A DNA stretch of 58,883 bases from Oceanimonas smirnovii ATCC BAA-899 (GCF_000381965.1 NZ_KB908472.1:1-58883); one strand, 5' to 3'; positions 38,706 through 47,948 are shown, counted from the first letter of the stretch. Notes: generated by a model not told the origin, from the letters alone. Numbers and translations: made by a program.

Positions 38706-40964
38706 CTACAACCCCGAGCGCAGCAGACCGCCGAGGCCGCGCTCTTCCAGGTAGCGGCCGAAGATGCCCTTGAAGGCTCCGGTATGGCGGTGGCTGAGTG
38801 CTTCCTGCAGCAGTTTCTGCAGCTCATCAATGCGCGACTGCCGCACTATGTATTTAATGCGCATGATATTGCTGTTGTTCATGCTGAAGCGGCGGTAGCC
38901 CATGGCCATCAGCACCAGTACGCCAATCGGATCCCCGGCCAGCTCACCACAAATGGACACCGGCCGGGCATGCTTGCGGGCAGTGTCAATGATCTGCTGC
39001 AGCGCTCTGAGCACCGCCGGGTGCAGCGAGTCATAAATATCCGCAACCCGGCCATTGTTACGATCCACCGCCAGTAAATATTGTGTCAGATCATTGGTGC
39101 CCACCGACCAGAAGTCTACCAGCGGGGCCAGCTCGGTGAGCTGATACAACAGCGAAGGCACCTCTATCATGACCCCCAGACTGGGATAACGAATAATGCC
39201 TTGTTCATCAGCGGTTTCTATCGAGACTTCACGCCAGGCTCTGTCCAGCAACCGGCGGGCAACGCGAACTTCCTCCAGGCTGGCCACCATGGGCAGCATA
39301 ATGGATAAGTTATCCAGCCCTATGCTGGCTCTGAGCATGGCCTTCAGCTGCACCAGAAAGATCTCGGGATGATCCAGGGTCAGGCGAATACCCCGCCAAC
39401 CCAGAAACGGATTTTCTTCCACAATGGGAAAGTACGGCAGCTGCTTGTCTCCGCCCACGTCCAGAGTACGCATGCACACCGGTTTGCCCACATAACTGGT
39501 GAGCACCCGGCGATAACTGTGCACCTGCTCCAGCTCAGACGGAAACCGGTCGCGCATCATAAAAGGAATTTCGGTACGGAACAGACCGACACCGTCAGCA
39601 GTATCGTTCATGGCGATATCAGCGTCAGCACTAAGGCCGGCATTCAGCAAGAGAGAGATTTTTACCTCATCCCGCGTAATGGATGCTTCGGACCGCACAG
39701 TGGCAAAAAGTTCATCCATCTGGGCTTCTTCGGCAATCATGCGGCGGTATTCTTTCAATACCGATACCGGTGGTTCCACCAGCAATTCACCAGTGTAACC
39801 ATCCACTACCATCAACCGCTCTTCCAGCAGCTCAAAGGAATGATCAATACCCATCACTGCCGGTATCCCCATAGCCCGGGCCAGAATAGCGGCATGTGAG
39901 TTAATGGACCCCTTTGCTGACACTATGGCCTTGAGCTTATTACGGGGTATTTCAGCGATCAGGGTGGCACTGATCTCATCCGCTACCAGCACCATGGGCT
40001 CGCTCAGGCTGAGGGGGCCTTCATCTTCGTGGATCAGCCGGGTCAGCAGCCGCTGGCCCAAATCCCGAATATCGGCGGCACGCTCACGCAGATACAGGTC
40101 TGCCATGTCACCAAACTGGGCAATTTGCTGTTCGCATACGCGTTTGACCGCGCTGCCGGCAGTCCAGCCTTGCTCTATTTCATCCCGAATCAGGCCAATA
40201 AATACCGGATCCTTGAGAATATACTGATACACCTCAAAAACGGCGATGGACTCGGCAGACGAAGACTCCTGAAAGCGCAGTGCCATGCTGTCCAGCTCTT
40301 CTTCTACCTGCTGCAGTACCTTATCGAGACGCTGGTGCTGCATCGGCAAATCATCCGCCCGGCGCAGCTGTACCTTGTGCAACTCAACTCTGGGCCGCCA
40401 GACCCAGGCCTTGCCGATGGCCACCCCGGGCGATCCGGCCAGCCCTTTAAGCATCCCCCGCCAGTTGCGTGACTTAAGGTTACCCTTGGCTTCGGCATGG
40501 GCAATCACGGTAGCCAGCTGAGCCGCCAGCGTCACCAGAAAGGACTCTTCTCCTTCTTCAAACAGGCGTACCTGTTTTTGCTGAACCACCAGCACACCCA
40601 GGGTTTTACGCTGATGAATAATGGGGGCACCCAGAAAGGAGCGGAATTTGTCTTCGCGGGCTTCAGGCAGGTATTTGAAGCGAGGATGAAGGCGGGCATC
40701 TGCCAGGTTGATCAGCTCTTCTTTTTCACCCACCAGGCCCACTATACCTTCCCCGAGAGGAATACGGGCACGACCCACGGCCTGGGGTGCCAGACCGTCA
40801 GTGGCTGCCAGCAAATAGAAGGCGTCCTGTTCCCGGCGCAGATAAATAGAGCAGCAGTCGGCCAGCATAGCCTGACGGGTCTGCTGGGCCAGCTCCGCCA
40901 TGGCTTCGTTCAAATCGGAGCTGGCGGTGACCCGCTGGACAATTTCCCTCAGTTCCTTTAACAC
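38706..40964 (-). CDS. ptsP: Phosphoenolpyruvate-protein phosphotransferase PtsP (EI-Ntr)
   Basis: A 752-residue nitrogen-PTS enzyme I. An N-terminal GAF domain (about 15-155, DCCSIYLRREQDAFYLLAATDG) is followed by the EI N-terminal domain, the phospho-His swivelling domain (KGSINSHAAILARAMGIPAVMG, His near 350) and the PEP-binding barrel. It starts the phosphate relay to NPr and EIIA-Ntr, sensing glutamine through GAF. GTG start after GGAG. It lies 15 bp after rppH, as in E. coli. Confidence 0.97.
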   Translation of the reverse strand: MLKELREIVQRVTASSDLNEAMAELAQQTRQAMLADCCSIYLRREQDAFYLLAATDGLAPQAVGRARIPLGEGIVGLVGEKEELINLADARLHPRFKYLPEAREDKFRSFLGAPIIHQRKTLGVLVVQQKQVRLFEEGEESFLVTLAAQLATVIAHAEAKGNLKSRNWRGMLKGLAGSPGVAIGKAWVWRPRVELHKVQLRRADDLPMQHQRLDKVLQQVEEELDSMALRFQESSSAESIAVFEVYQYILKDPVFIGLIRDEIEQGWTAGSAVKRVCEQQIAQFGDMADLYLRERAADIRDLGQRLLTRLIHEDEGPLSLSEPMVLVADEISATLIAEIPRNKLKAIVSAKGSINSHAAILARAMGIPAVMGIDHSFELLEERLMVVDGYTGELLVEPPVSVLKEYRRMIAEEAQMDELFATVRSEASITRDEVKISLLLNAGLSADADIAMNDTADGVGLFRTEIPFMMRDRFPSELEQVHSYRRVLTSYVGKPVCMRTLDVGGDKQLPYFPIVEENPFLGWRGIRLTLDHPEIFLVQLKAMLRASIGLDNLSIMLPMVASLEEVRVARRLLDRAWREVSIETADEQGIIRYPSLGVMIEVPSLLYQLTELAPLVDFWSVGTNDLTQYLLAVDRNNGRVADIYDSLHPAVLRALQQIIDTARKHARPVSICGELAGDPIGVLVLMAMGYRRFSMNNSNIMRIKYIVRQSRIDELQKLLQEALSHRHTGAFKGIFGRYLEERGLGGLLRSGL

Positions 40965-40979
40965 TGCCGCTCCTTTTGA

Positions 40980-41537
40980 TTATCTGTGTCGTCTGCGCCT
41001 GTCCCGCTGGCGTCCCTGTTCCGACCGGTAACGACCCTGATCATGGTGGTTACGGCTTTGCTCAGCCATGACAATAGGCGCAAATTCCCGCAGCACCCGC
41101 CGGTAAACTTCCCGTTTAAAAGACACCACCTGACGTACCGGATACCAATAGCTTACCCAGCGCCAGTCATCAAACTCAGGATGCCCGTGGCAACCAAACT
41201 CAATATGTGGTTCCTGTTCCGGGTCCAATCGCAGCAAAAACCATTTCTGCTTCTGCCCAATGCAGACAGGGTTACTGTCCCACCGAACCAGGCGTTTTGG
41301 CAGCTTGTACTTGAGCCAGTGACGCGTCACCGCCAACAGGGTAACGTGCTCGGGCTTAAGCCCTATCTCTTCGTACAGCTCCCGATACATGGCCTGTTCA
41401 GGGCTTTCACCGTCATCTACTCCCCCCTGGGGAAACTGCCAGGAATGCTGGCCATAGCGTCTGGCCCACAATACCTGGCCTTTGCGATTGCAGATCACTA
41501 TGCCTACATTGGGACGAAATCCGTCGCCATCTATCAC
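40980..41537 (-). CDS. rppH: RNA pyrophosphohydrolase RppH
   Basis: A 185-residue Nudix hydrolase. [18 protein letters not shown] leads to the Nudix box [23 protein letters not shown]. It removes pyrophosphate from mRNA 5' ends, starting RNase E decay. The GTG start at 41537 matches the E. coli N terminus. The tail (about 160-185) is rich in Arg, Gln and Asp and differs from E. coli. It is divergent from mutH across 613 bp that carry DnaA boxes. Confidence 0.97.
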   Translation of the reverse strand: MIDGDGFRPNVGIVICNRKGQVLWARRYGQHSWQFPQGGVDDGESPEQAMYRELYEEIGLKPEHVTLLAVTRHWLKYKLPKRLVRWDSNPVCIGQKQKWFLLRLDPEQEPHIEFGCHGHPEFDDWRWVSYWYPVRQVVSFKREVYRRVLREFAPIVMAEQSRNHHDQGRYRSEQGRQRDRRRRHR

Positions 41538-41562
41538 GCAATCACCAGACTAAAAAGCTAAC

Positions 41563-41580
41563 ATGGAATGATTGTTCCAT
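41563..41580 (-). other. Short hairpin upstream of rppH
   Basis: ATGGAA-TGATTG-TTCCAT forms a 6-bp stem, 26 bp upstream of the rppH GTG. It may lie in the 5' leader or overlap the promoter. No function is assigned. Confidence 0.35.
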
Positions 41581-41658
41581 ATTCCCCCATTTCCGGCAAA
41601 TCGAGCCTGCATATTCATATAACGACATGACTTGAATAACTCTTGAATTTGTCAACAG

Positions 41659-42048
41659 TTATAAACAAAAAAACCTGACTTGCCGAATGGTTTCCCCCAG
41701 AACCTGTGAATAATACTGTGATAAAAACGGTATAGCCGAGTTTAATCAGATGAGCTGTAAGCGTTGCCTTTTGTGATCAACTTCATAAACAATAAAAAAA
41801 TAATATAAAAAACAATATCTTAACATCACTCATATGGATCAGGCTGGATCTTTGATCAGGCGATCCTGCAGGATCAATCATGTTGATAACTAACGCAGGT
41901 CAATAAATAACCACTTTGGGGTTATCCACAAAACTAGTGAATGATCCGCCGGATCATGCAGCGCTCTCATCACATTTTGTTGGCCTCAGCAGCAAAATGA
42001 CGTCCGGAAAGAAGCAGAATATCACTTATCCAGTTTTTCTGTGGATAA
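41659..42048. promoter_or_regulatory. DARS2-like DnaA-binding locus between rppH and mutH
   Basis: The 613-bp gap (41538-42150) has no credible gene. It holds two perfect DnaA boxes TTATCCACA, at 41922-41930 (plus) and 42040-42048 (minus), and a TTATCCAGT at 42026-42034 facing the second across 5 bp. Weaker boxes are TTATTCACA (41705-41713, minus), TTATCAACA (41881-41889, minus) and TTATAAACA (41659-41667, plus). An A/T-rich tract spans about 41784-41823. Nine GATC sites lie between 41775 and 42095, five within 41837-41875. In E. coli the rppH-mutH gap holds DARS2, which reactivates ADP-DnaA. The same role here is inferred from position plus boxes. Confidence 0.65.
41837..41875. repeat. GATC cluster with 14-bp palindrome
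   Basis: Five GATC sites occur in 39 bp. GATCAGGC occurs twice at a 17-bp interval (41837 and 41854), and GATCCTGCAGGATC (41862-41875) is a perfect palindrome. A further inverted repeat, ATGATCC-GCC-GGATCAT, lies at 41941-41957. Spaced GATC pairs are the substrate of Dam and SeqA, and GATC is also the target of the adjacent MutH. Confidence 0.75.
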
Positions 42049-42059
42049 GCTTGTGTAAC

Positions 42060-42092
42060 GGTATGTTCATACCTGAGTAAAACCCGTATAAG
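42060..42092 (+). promoter_or_regulatory. Probable mutH promoter with overlapping palindrome
   Basis: TATAAG (42087-42092) is a good -10 box; the -35 region 17 bases upstream (TGTTCA) is weak. The palindrome GGTATG-TT-CATACC (42060-42073) covers this -35 region and could be an operator. A GATC (42092-42095) touches the -10 box. The start would be near 42099. Confidence 0.45.
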
Positions 42093-42101
42093 ATCGGTCT
42101 G

Positions 42102-42121
42102 CTGCCTGTCACCACAGGCAG
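42102..42121 (+). other. Hairpin in the mutH 5' leader
   Basis: CTGCCTGT-CACC-ACAGGCAG is a perfect 8-bp stem with a 4-base loop, 15 bases upstream of the mutH AAGGTGA ribosome site. No T tract follows, so it is not a terminator. It would lie at the very 5' end of mutH mRNA and could protect it. Confidence 0.55.
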
Positions 42122-42150
42122 AAACAAGTACAAACCAAGGTGATTAATTT

Positions 42151-42828
42151 TTGAACAACCTTATCTTGCGCCCTGAAAGCGTCTCACAATTGCTGGAGCA
42201 TGCTCAGGAGCTGGCCGGTCTTCCGCTGGCTGCTCTGGCTCATAATCTGAACCAGCCGGTGCCGGACAACCTGCGCCGGGACAAAGGCTGGATTGGCCAG
42301 CTGCTGGAGTTAAGCCTGGGTGCCAGTGCCGGCTCCAAACCTGAACAGGACTTTCCCGAACTCGGAGTGGAGCTCAAAACCATACCGCTTGACGCGGCCG
42401 CCCGGCCTCTGGAAACCACCTTTGTGTGCGTTGCACCGTTGCTGAATATTGCTGGCCTCAGCTGGGAAACCAGCAATGTGCGCAACAAGCTGTCCAGGGT
42501 GTTATGGATTCCGGTGATCGGTGAACGAGATATGCCCCCCGGCGAACGGCTGATTGGCCAGCCACTGTTATGGACGCCGAATGAAGAAGAAGAATGGTTA
42601 TTGCGCCAGGACTGGGAAGAAATCATGGAGCTGATAAGCCTGGGCCGGGTGCAGGAAATTACCGCACGCCATGGCCAGGCCCTGCAGCTCAGGCCCAAGG
42701 CCGCCAACGGCCGTGCCCTTACCGATGCCATTGGCCCCGACGGCAATTACATTCAAACCCGCCCCCGGGGTTTTTATCTGAAAACCAGTTTCACCGCCGC
42801 TCTGCTGGCCCGGCATTTTATGCTGTGA
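42151..42828 (+). CDS. mutH: DNA mismatch repair endonuclease MutH
   Basis: A 225-residue Sau3AI-like nuclease. The catalytic triad is Asp67, Glu74 and Lys76 in [11 protein letters not shown]. It nicks the unmethylated strand at hemimethylated GATC when activated by MutS-MutL. It implies a Dam-methylated genome. Translation starts at TTG, seven bases after AAGGTGA. It is divergent from rppH, as in E. coli. Confidence 0.97.
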   Translation: MNNLILRPESVSQLLEHAQELAGLPLAALAHNLNQPVPDNLRRDKGWIGQLLELSLGASAGSKPEQDFPELGVELKTIPLDAAARPLETTFVCVAPLLNIAGLSWETSNVRNKLSRVLWIPVIGERDMPPGERLIGQPLLWTPNEEEEWLLRQDWEEIMELISLGRVQEITARHGQALQLRPKAANGRALTDAIGPDGNYIQTRPRGFYLKTSFTAALLARHFML

Positions 42829-42844
42829 GCCGTGTAAGAAGCAG

Positions 42845-43125
42845 CAACAGGGTTACCTACACCGACACGCTTCAAGTACTTCCATGTAACGCTCGGCAAA
42901 TGTCATCCATGACATTTGACGGTCGGCTTCGGCAATCCCTGCTGCTGCTTCTGCTGACTCCGGCATTGCCTGTTGAAAGAGCATCCGGCTACGCGGTGGC
43001 GAGTCAGGAGGACAAAGGGTATCTGTTTCAGCGGCCCTTCGCGCCAGGAATGGCGCGACGGAGCCTACAGGGAGGTATTCACGGCGTGCCGCGGAAACAG
43101 TGCCCTTTGGCCGACGCGACTGCAC
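42845..43125 (+). repeat. Dispersed bipartite repeat, copy 4 (modules A and B, diverged)
   Basis: This copy lies between the convergent 3' ends of mutH and the MFS gene, a 309-bp gap with no gene. The module A palindrome at 42897-42918 has two paired substitutions relative to copies 1 and 2 that keep it fully complementary. The module B hairpin TCGCGCC/GGCGCGA (43039-43058) also differs from copy 1 by a paired change. The small TACATCCATGTA palindromes are degraded in both modules. CCGAC/GTCGG outer pairing is kept. Confidence 0.82.
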
Positions 43126-43137
43126 GGCCAGGCAAAA

Positions 43138-44304
43138 TCAGGCCGCCACCGGCTCACGAGTATTAAGCCGCCAGATCAGGGCAAATACCAGCAGGATCCA
43201 GGGCAGGGCAAACAGGTTCAGGCCGGTCCAGCCCAGCAGGGTCACGCCCTGGCCGGCAAACAGGCTGCCAAAAGCAGCAGCGGTAAACACCAGAAACTCG
43301 TTCATGCCCTGTACTCTGGCTTTTTCTGCCGGCTGATAACTGAAGGTCAGCAGATGCGTGGCCCCGATGAAGGTAAAGTTCCAGCCCACCCCCAGCAGCA
43401 GCATGCCCCACCAGTAGTGCCAGAAGCCGGTGCCGGATAAATTCACCGCCACACTCAGCAGCAGGGCGGCACAGCCCCAGAGGATCACAACACGGGTGCC
43501 AAAGCGGCGAATCAGACCACCGGTAAAAAAGGACGGTACAAACATGCCCAGCACATGCCACTGGATCACCATGGCAGTATCTGGAAAATCATGGCTGTGG
43601 TGCTCCATCGACAGCGGCGTAGCCGTCATCAGCAACACCATAATGCCGTAGCCGATCATGCCGGAAGCCACCGCTGCCAACAGCAGCGGCTGACGAAGCA
43701 GGTCACCATAGGAGCGCATACGTTCCCCCGGCTGCACCGGAGCTGCCGCTGGCAGCGGCAGCAGCAGGATCAGCAGCAGTGCCACTACATAAAGCCCAAG
43801 CAGACCATAAAAGGCACCGGCATAGGGGCTGGCGGCGTGCCAGTCCTGAGACCAGATAGCCAGATTGGGGCCAATCACCGCCGCCAGTATACCGCCGGCC
43901 ATCACCAGGCTGATGGCTCTGGCATGCTGGCCGGGATCGCAGGCTTCCAGCGCGGCAAAGCGGTACTGCTGACCCACACCAATGGCGATACCAGTGAGAA
44001 AGGTTCCGCAGGCAAACAGACTCAGGCTCTCGCCTATCAACCCTTGTAATGCCACCCAGGCCCCCAGCAGGCCAAACAGATTACCCAGCATAAAGCCAGC
44101 TTTTCGGCCCAGCCGCTGCATCAGATGCGCCGCCGGCATGGTGGCCACAATCAGACCGGCAAACTGACAGGCTACCGGCAGAGTAATTTGCCATGGGGCG
44201 TCCGCCAGCTGCTGGCCAATCAGCGCCGACACCGACACCAGCAAAATATTGCCCGACATCAGCAGCGCCTGGGCCACCGCCAGGCCCCATACGGTAAACG
44301 GCAT
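43138..44304 (-). CDS. Major facilitator superfamily transporter
   Basis: A 388-residue membrane protein with 12 predicted helices. The loop 2-3 MFS motif appears as AAHLMQRLGRKAGFMLG and its second-half counterpart as GGLIRRFGTRVVILWG. The family includes drug and metabolite exporters; substrate cannot be inferred. ATG at 44304 was chosen, preceded by GGA at about seven bases; a GTG one codon upstream is possible. It appears monocistronic, with a dispersed repeat at its 3' end. Confidence 0.88.
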   Translation of the reverse strand: MPFTVWGLAVAQALLMSGNILLVSVSALIGQQLADAPWQITLPVACQFAGLIVATMPAAHLMQRLGRKAGFMLGNLFGLLGAWVALQGLIGESLSLFACGTFLTGIAIGVGQQYRFAALEACDPGQHARAISLVMAGGILAAVIGPNLAIWSQDWHAASPYAGAFYGLLGLYVVALLLILLLPLPAAAPVQPGERMRSYGDLLRQPLLLAAVASGMIGYGIMVLLMTATPLSMEHHSHDFPDTAMVIQWHVLGMFVPSFFTGGLIRRFGTRVVILWGCAALLLSVAVNLSGTGFWHYWWGMLLLGVGWNFTFIGATHLLTFSYQPAEKARVQGMNEFLVFTAAAFGSLFAGQGVTLLGWTGLNLFALPWILLVFALIWRLNTREPVAA

Positions 44305-44397
44305 CACACATCCTTGGTTACATTAGAAACAAGTAAAGCATCATACTCCGTCTTGACTGAAACCAAAAGGAGGGCAAAGACCAGGAGCCAGAAACAC

Positions 44398-44423
44398 AAA
44401 AGGCCCGCTTATGCGGGCCTTTT
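44398..44423. terminator. Terminator of the rpsP-rimM-trmD-rplS operon
   Basis: AAAGGCCCGC (44398-44407), loop TTAT, GCGGGCCTTT and more T to 44423. On the minus strand it lies 17 bp after the rplS stop and is followed by a short T run. Confidence 0.88.
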
Positions 44424-44440
44424 TCGACAGCCGGTTCGGC

Positions 44441-44794
44441 TTATTTGGTGGCGAGACGCTCTTTGATACGAGCGGACTTGCCGGAGCGGTCGCGCAGGTA
44501 GTAAAGCTTGGCACGACGCACGGCGCCACGACGCTTCACTTCCACGCTGCCGATCAGCGGGCTGTGAGTCTGGAAGGTACGCTCAACGCCTTCACCGCTG
44601 GAGATTTTGCGCACGGTGAAAGAAGAGTGCAGACCACGGTTACGCTTGGCGATAACAACGCCTTCGTAAGCCTGAAGACGTTCTTTACCGCCTTCAACTA
44701 CACGTACCTGTACGCGCACGGTGTCACCCGGTACAAAAGCGGGGATGTCGCTGCGCAGTTGTTCTTCTTCAAGCTGCTTGATGATGTTGCTCAT
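44441..44794 (-). CDS. rplS: 50S ribosomal protein bL19
   Basis: A 117-residue bL19 with [26 protein letters not shown] and the C-terminal [19 protein letters not shown] that define the family. It sits at the 30S-50S interface (bridge B8 region). Last gene of the operon, 32 bp after trmD. Confidence 0.99.
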   Translation of the reverse strand: MSNIIKQLEEEQLRSDIPAFVPGDTVRVQVRVVEGGKERLQAYEGVVIAKRNRGLHSSFTVRKISSGEGVERTFQTHSPLIGSVEVKRRGAVRRAKLYYLRDRSGKSARIKERLATK

Positions 44795-44826
44795 GATATT
44801 TCCTTACCTAGGGTAAACTGAAAACT

Positions 44827-45573
44827 CTACTGTTTGTCCTGCTGTTGGCGGACAAATTGGGCAAGAAGCTGTTCCTGCTCGTCAGTCAGAGCTAGGTTAT
44901 TTAGCAGTTCCGGCCTTCTCAACCAGGTTCGGCCCAGTGCCTGCTGCATTCTCCAGCGTGCTATGTCTGCGTGGTTGCCACTGAGCAAGACGTCAGGAAC
45001 GGCCATTCCTTCCAGCTGCTCGGGACGCGTGTAGTGAGGATGATCCAGTAACCCTTCACTGAAGGAGTCCTGTTCCGCACTGGCCATGTCGCCCAATACG
45101 CCGGGCACCATTCGGGCCACCGCATCAATCAGCACCATGGCCGGCAATTCGCCGCCACTGAGTACGTAATCACCCACCGACCATTCTTCATCGATATCGG
45201 CTTCGATAACGCGCTCGTCCACACCTTCATAGCGTCCGGCCACCAGGATCAGTTTATCCTGTTGCGCCAGTTCGCATACGCCCTGCTGATCCAGCTTGCG
45301 GCCCTGGGGTGACAGGTAAATCACCTTTGCCCCCTCGCCCGCTGCTGCCCGCGCCGCCGCTATGGCGTCGCGCAATGGTTGCACCATCATCAGCATGCCC
45401 GGTCCGCCCCCGTAGGGTCTGTCATCGACAGTGCGGTGTTTGTCCCGGGTGAAATCCCGCGGATTCCAGCTTTCAAATGTCAGCAGACCGTCTTTCACGG
45501 CCCTACCGGTCACCCCGTAGTCACTGACTGCCCGGAACATCTCCGGGAAGAGGCTGACAACCCCTATCCACAT
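44827..45573 (-). CDS. trmD: tRNA (guanine-37-N1)-methyltransferase TrmD
   Basis: A 248-residue SPOUT enzyme with the knot motifs [15 protein letters not shown] and [24 protein letters not shown]. It makes m1G37 in tRNAs reading CUN, CCN and CGG, which prevents frameshifting. It starts 27 bp after rimM. Confidence 0.98.
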   Translation of the reverse strand: MWIGVVSLFPEMFRAVSDYGVTGRAVKDGLLTFESWNPRDFTRDKHRTVDDRPYGGGPGMLMMVQPLRDAIAAARAAAGEGAKVIYLSPQGRKLDQQGVCELAQQDKLILVAGRYEGVDERVIEADIDEEWSVGDYVLSGGELPAMVLIDAVARMVPGVLGDMASAEQDSFSEGLLDHPHYTRPEQLEGMAVPDVLLSGNHADIARWRMQQALGRTWLRRPELLNNLALTDEQEQLLAQFVRQQQDKQ

Positions 45574-45600
45574 GACTCTCTCCGCGCAGGACGACCGGGA

Positions 45601-46122
45601 TTAAAAATCCGGATCCCACTCTACTTCAATGATTCGGTCCGCAATATTCACAGACTTGATCACCTGTTGTTCCAGAAACGGAATTAACCGTTCCCGTTGG
45701 CCAAATGCATCATTGGCATTGGCTTTGACCACCAGCACGTCATTGGAGCCGGTTTCCATCAACTGAGACACCACACCCAGGTCGTAACCCCGTGTATTGC
45801 TCACTCGACAGCCAACCAGATCGCGCCAGTAAAATTCATCCGCCGGCAACGAGGGCAATGCCTCGGCGCTGACTGCAATGTCGGCACCGGTCAGTGCCTG
45901 AGCCTCTTCACGCTGGTCAATATCGGCCAGCTTGCAAATCAGACTCTGATTGTGGCGTTTCCATCCGGTGACCTGAATTTCACGCCAGCCTTTGCCATCT
46001 TTTATCAGCCAGGGCTGATAATCGAAAATGCCATCGGGCTGTTCGGTAAAGGAGTTGATTTTCAACCAGCCTTTAATGCCGTAAACAGCACCCAGGCGGC
46101 CTACTACGATAGGTTCACTCAC
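45601..46122 (-). CDS. rimM: Ribosome maturation factor RimM
   Basis: A 173-residue two-domain protein. The N-terminal [21 protein letters not shown] domain is joined to a PRC-barrel domain with [13 protein letters not shown] and WDPDF at the end. It assists 30S head assembly through bS19/uS19. It lies 23 bp after rpsP. Confidence 0.98.
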   Translation of the reverse strand: MSEPIVVGRLGAVYGIKGWLKINSFTEQPDGIFDYQPWLIKDGKGWREIQVTGWKRHNQSLICKLADIDQREEAQALTGADIAVSAEALPSLPADEFYWRDLVGCRVSNTRGYDLGVVSQLMETGSNDVLVVKANANDAFGQRERLIPFLEQQVIKSVNIADRIIEVEWDPDF

Positions 46123-46145
46123 CTTTCCCTCCTCGCCCGACCGAC

Positions 46146-46397
46146 TTAGGCAGCGGCTTTGGAAGCGTCTTTGACCAGCTTGGCCACGCGCTCGGACAGG
46201 CTTGCACCCTGACCTACCCAGTGGTTGATGCGCTCGATGTCCAGACGCAGCTTTTCAGCCTGGCCGGCAGCGAGCGGGTTGAAGAAGCCTACTTTCTCGA
46301 TGAAACGACCATCGCGAGCGTAGCGGCTGTCTGCAACTACTACCTGGTAGAACGGACGCTTTTTCGCGCCACCACGTTGTAAACGAATGGTTACCAT
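46146..46397 (-). CDS. rpsP: 30S ribosomal protein bS16
   Basis: An 83-residue protein ([20 protein letters not shown], with [18 protein letters not shown]) of standard length; it binds 16S rRNA early in assembly. First gene of rpsP-rimM-trmD-rplS. It has its own promoter downstream of ffh. Confidence 0.99.
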   Translation of the reverse strand: MVTIRLQRGGAKKRPFYQVVVADSRYARDGRFIEKVGFFNPLAAGQAEKLRLDIERINHWVGQGASLSERVAKLVKDASKAAA

Positions 46398-46425
46398 ATC
46401 GTCCTCTATTCACTTGAAACGAACA

Positions 46426-46448
46426 AGGTTCGCCAACAGTGCGAACCT
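46426..46448 (-). other. Hairpin in the rpsP leader
   Basis: AGGTTCGC (46426-46433), a 7-base loop, GCGAACCT (46441-46448): a perfect 8-bp stem starting about 15 bases after the predicted transcription start of rpsP. There is no T tract on either strand, so a terminator is unlikely. A leader regulatory role is possible. Confidence 0.5.
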
Positions 46449-46469
46449 CAGCTTAAAATAAGCCGCGCA

Positions 46470-46497
46470 ATTGTACTCTGAACAGGCGAGAATGCAA
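46470..46497 (-). promoter_or_regulatory. Promoter of rpsP-rimM-trmD-rplS
   Basis: On the minus strand TTGCAT (46492-46497), a 16-base spacer and TACAAT (46470-46475). A GC-rich discriminator (TGCGCGGC) follows, consistent with stringent control of a ribosomal operon. Confidence 0.6.
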
Positions 46498-46562
46498 CCA
46501 AAAGGGAACTGCGCAACCACGTAATGCCACCGGTGAAACCCGGCGGCAAATTCAGTACCGGT

Positions 46563-47948
46563 TCAGAACGGGCCGCGGCGACCGCCGCCACCCAGGCCGC
46601 CCGGCCCCATCATGCCCTGCATCTGGCTCATCATTTTGCGCATGCCGCCTTTGCCGGACATTTTTTTCATCATTTTCTGCATTTGGGTGAACTGCTTGAG
46701 CAGCTTGTTCACTTCCTGCACGTCAGTGCCGGATCCCAAAGCAATGCGGCGCTTGCGGCTGCCCTTAATCAGCTCGGGACGACGGCGTTCCTTGGGAGTC
46801 ATGGAGTTGATAATGGCTTCCATGCGTACGGTCAGCTTGTCGTTCACCTGATCCTTGACGTTGTCGGGCAGCTGGCTCATGCCCGGCAGCTTGTCCATCA
46901 GGCTCATCATGCCGCCCATGCTGCGCATCTGCACCAGTTGATCACGAAAGTCTTCCAGATCAAAACCCTTGCCCTTTTTGAGCTTCTTCGCCATCTCGGC
47001 GGCTTTGCTCTTGTCGACCGACCGCTCCATCTGATCGATCAGAGACAACATATCGCCCATGCCCAGAATGCGCGAAGCCACTCTGTCTGGATGGAAAGGC
47101 TCAAGCGCATCCACCTTTTCACCCATACCGATAAACTTGATGGGCTTGCCGGTAATATGGCGCACCGACAGGGCGGCACCGCCCCGGGCATCACCATCGG
47201 CCTTGGTGAGAATAACACCGGTCAGCGGCAGCGCTTCACTGAAGGCCTTGGCGGTGTTGGCCGCATCCTGACCGGTCATGGCATCCACCACGAACAGGGT
47301 TTCTACCGGATTAATGGCAACGTGCAGCTGCTGAATTTCGGTCATCATGTCTTCGTCGACATGCAAACGACCGGCGGTATCCACCAGCACCACATCAAAG
47401 AACTTCTTGCGGGCGTAATCTACTGCGTTGCGGCCGATGTCTACCGGCTTCTGACTGATATCACTGGGAAAGCATTCCACGTCGAGGTCGGCGGCCAGGG
47501 TCTCGAGCTGCTTGATTGCGGCCGGACGATAGACGTCGGCACTGACCACCAGCACTTTTTTCTTCTCGCGCTCTTTCAGGTATTTGGCCAGCTTGCCCAC
47601 AGAGGTGGTTTTACCCGCCCCCTGCAGACCGGCCATCAGTACTACCGCCGGCGGTGTTATCGCCAGGTCCAGCGCCTCATTGGCTTCGCCCATCACAGAG
47701 ACCAGCTCGGCATTCACAATTTTGATAAAAGCCTGGCCCGGACTCAGCGACTTGGACACTTCCTGGCCAACTGCCCGCTCTTTTACCCGGTTGACGAATT
47801 CGCGCACTACCGGCAAGGCCACGTCGGCTTCCAGCAGAGCCATGCGCACTTCGCGCAGGGTTTCCTTGATATTTTCTTCGGTGAGGCGTCCGCGGCCGCT
47901 GATGTTCTTCAGCGTGCGCGACAGCCTTTCTGTGAGATTCTCAAACAT
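46563..47948 (-). CDS. ffh: Signal recognition particle protein Ffh
   Basis: A 461-residue SRP GTPase. N domain (1-90), G domain with GLQGAGKTTSVGKLA, DTAGR and TKADGDARGG, and a Met-rich M domain (about 300-461) ending in Gly/Arg-rich GGGRRGPF. With 4.5S RNA it targets inner-membrane proteins to FtsY and SecYEG. It is divergent from ypjD, as in E. coli. Confidence 0.98.
   Translation of the reverse strand: MFENLTERLSRTLKNISGRGRLTEENIKETLREVRMALLEADVALPVVREFVNRVKERAVGQEVSKSLSPGQAFIKIVNAELVSVMGEANEALDLAITPPAVVLMAGLQGAGKTTSVGKLAKYLKEREKKKVLVVSADVYRPAAIKQLETLAADLDVECFPSDISQKPVDIGRNAVDYARKKFFDVVLVDTAGRLHVDEDMMTEIQQLHVAINPVETLFVVDAMTGQDAANTAKAFSEALPLTGVILTKADGDARGGAALSVRHITGKPIKFIGMGEKVDALEPFHPDRVASRILGMGDMLSLIDQMERSVDKSKAAEMAKKLKKGKGFDLEDFRDQLVQMRSMGGMMSLMDKLPGMSQLPDNVKDQVNDKLTVRMEAIINSMTPKERRRPELIKGSRKRRIALGSGTDVQEVNKLLKQFTQMQKMMKKMSGKGGMRKMMSQMQGMMGPGGLGGGGRRGPF

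Noticed and set aside
41872-41890. IHF site near GATCAATCATGTTGATAA
   Set aside because: It resembles the IHF consensus on both strands but the spacing is off by one base. Not strong enough to list as a site.
41538-42150. Chromosomal origin oriC
   Set aside because: DnaA boxes, GATC sites and an AT tract are present, but the neighbours are rppH and mutH rather than mnmG, mioC, dnaA or rpmH, and the box number is low. The position equals E. coli DARS2, which explains it better.
42853-43440. Frames of 90-155 codons between mutH and the MFS gene
   Set aside because: They are made of repeat copy 4 or run antisense into the MFS gene, with no coding signals.
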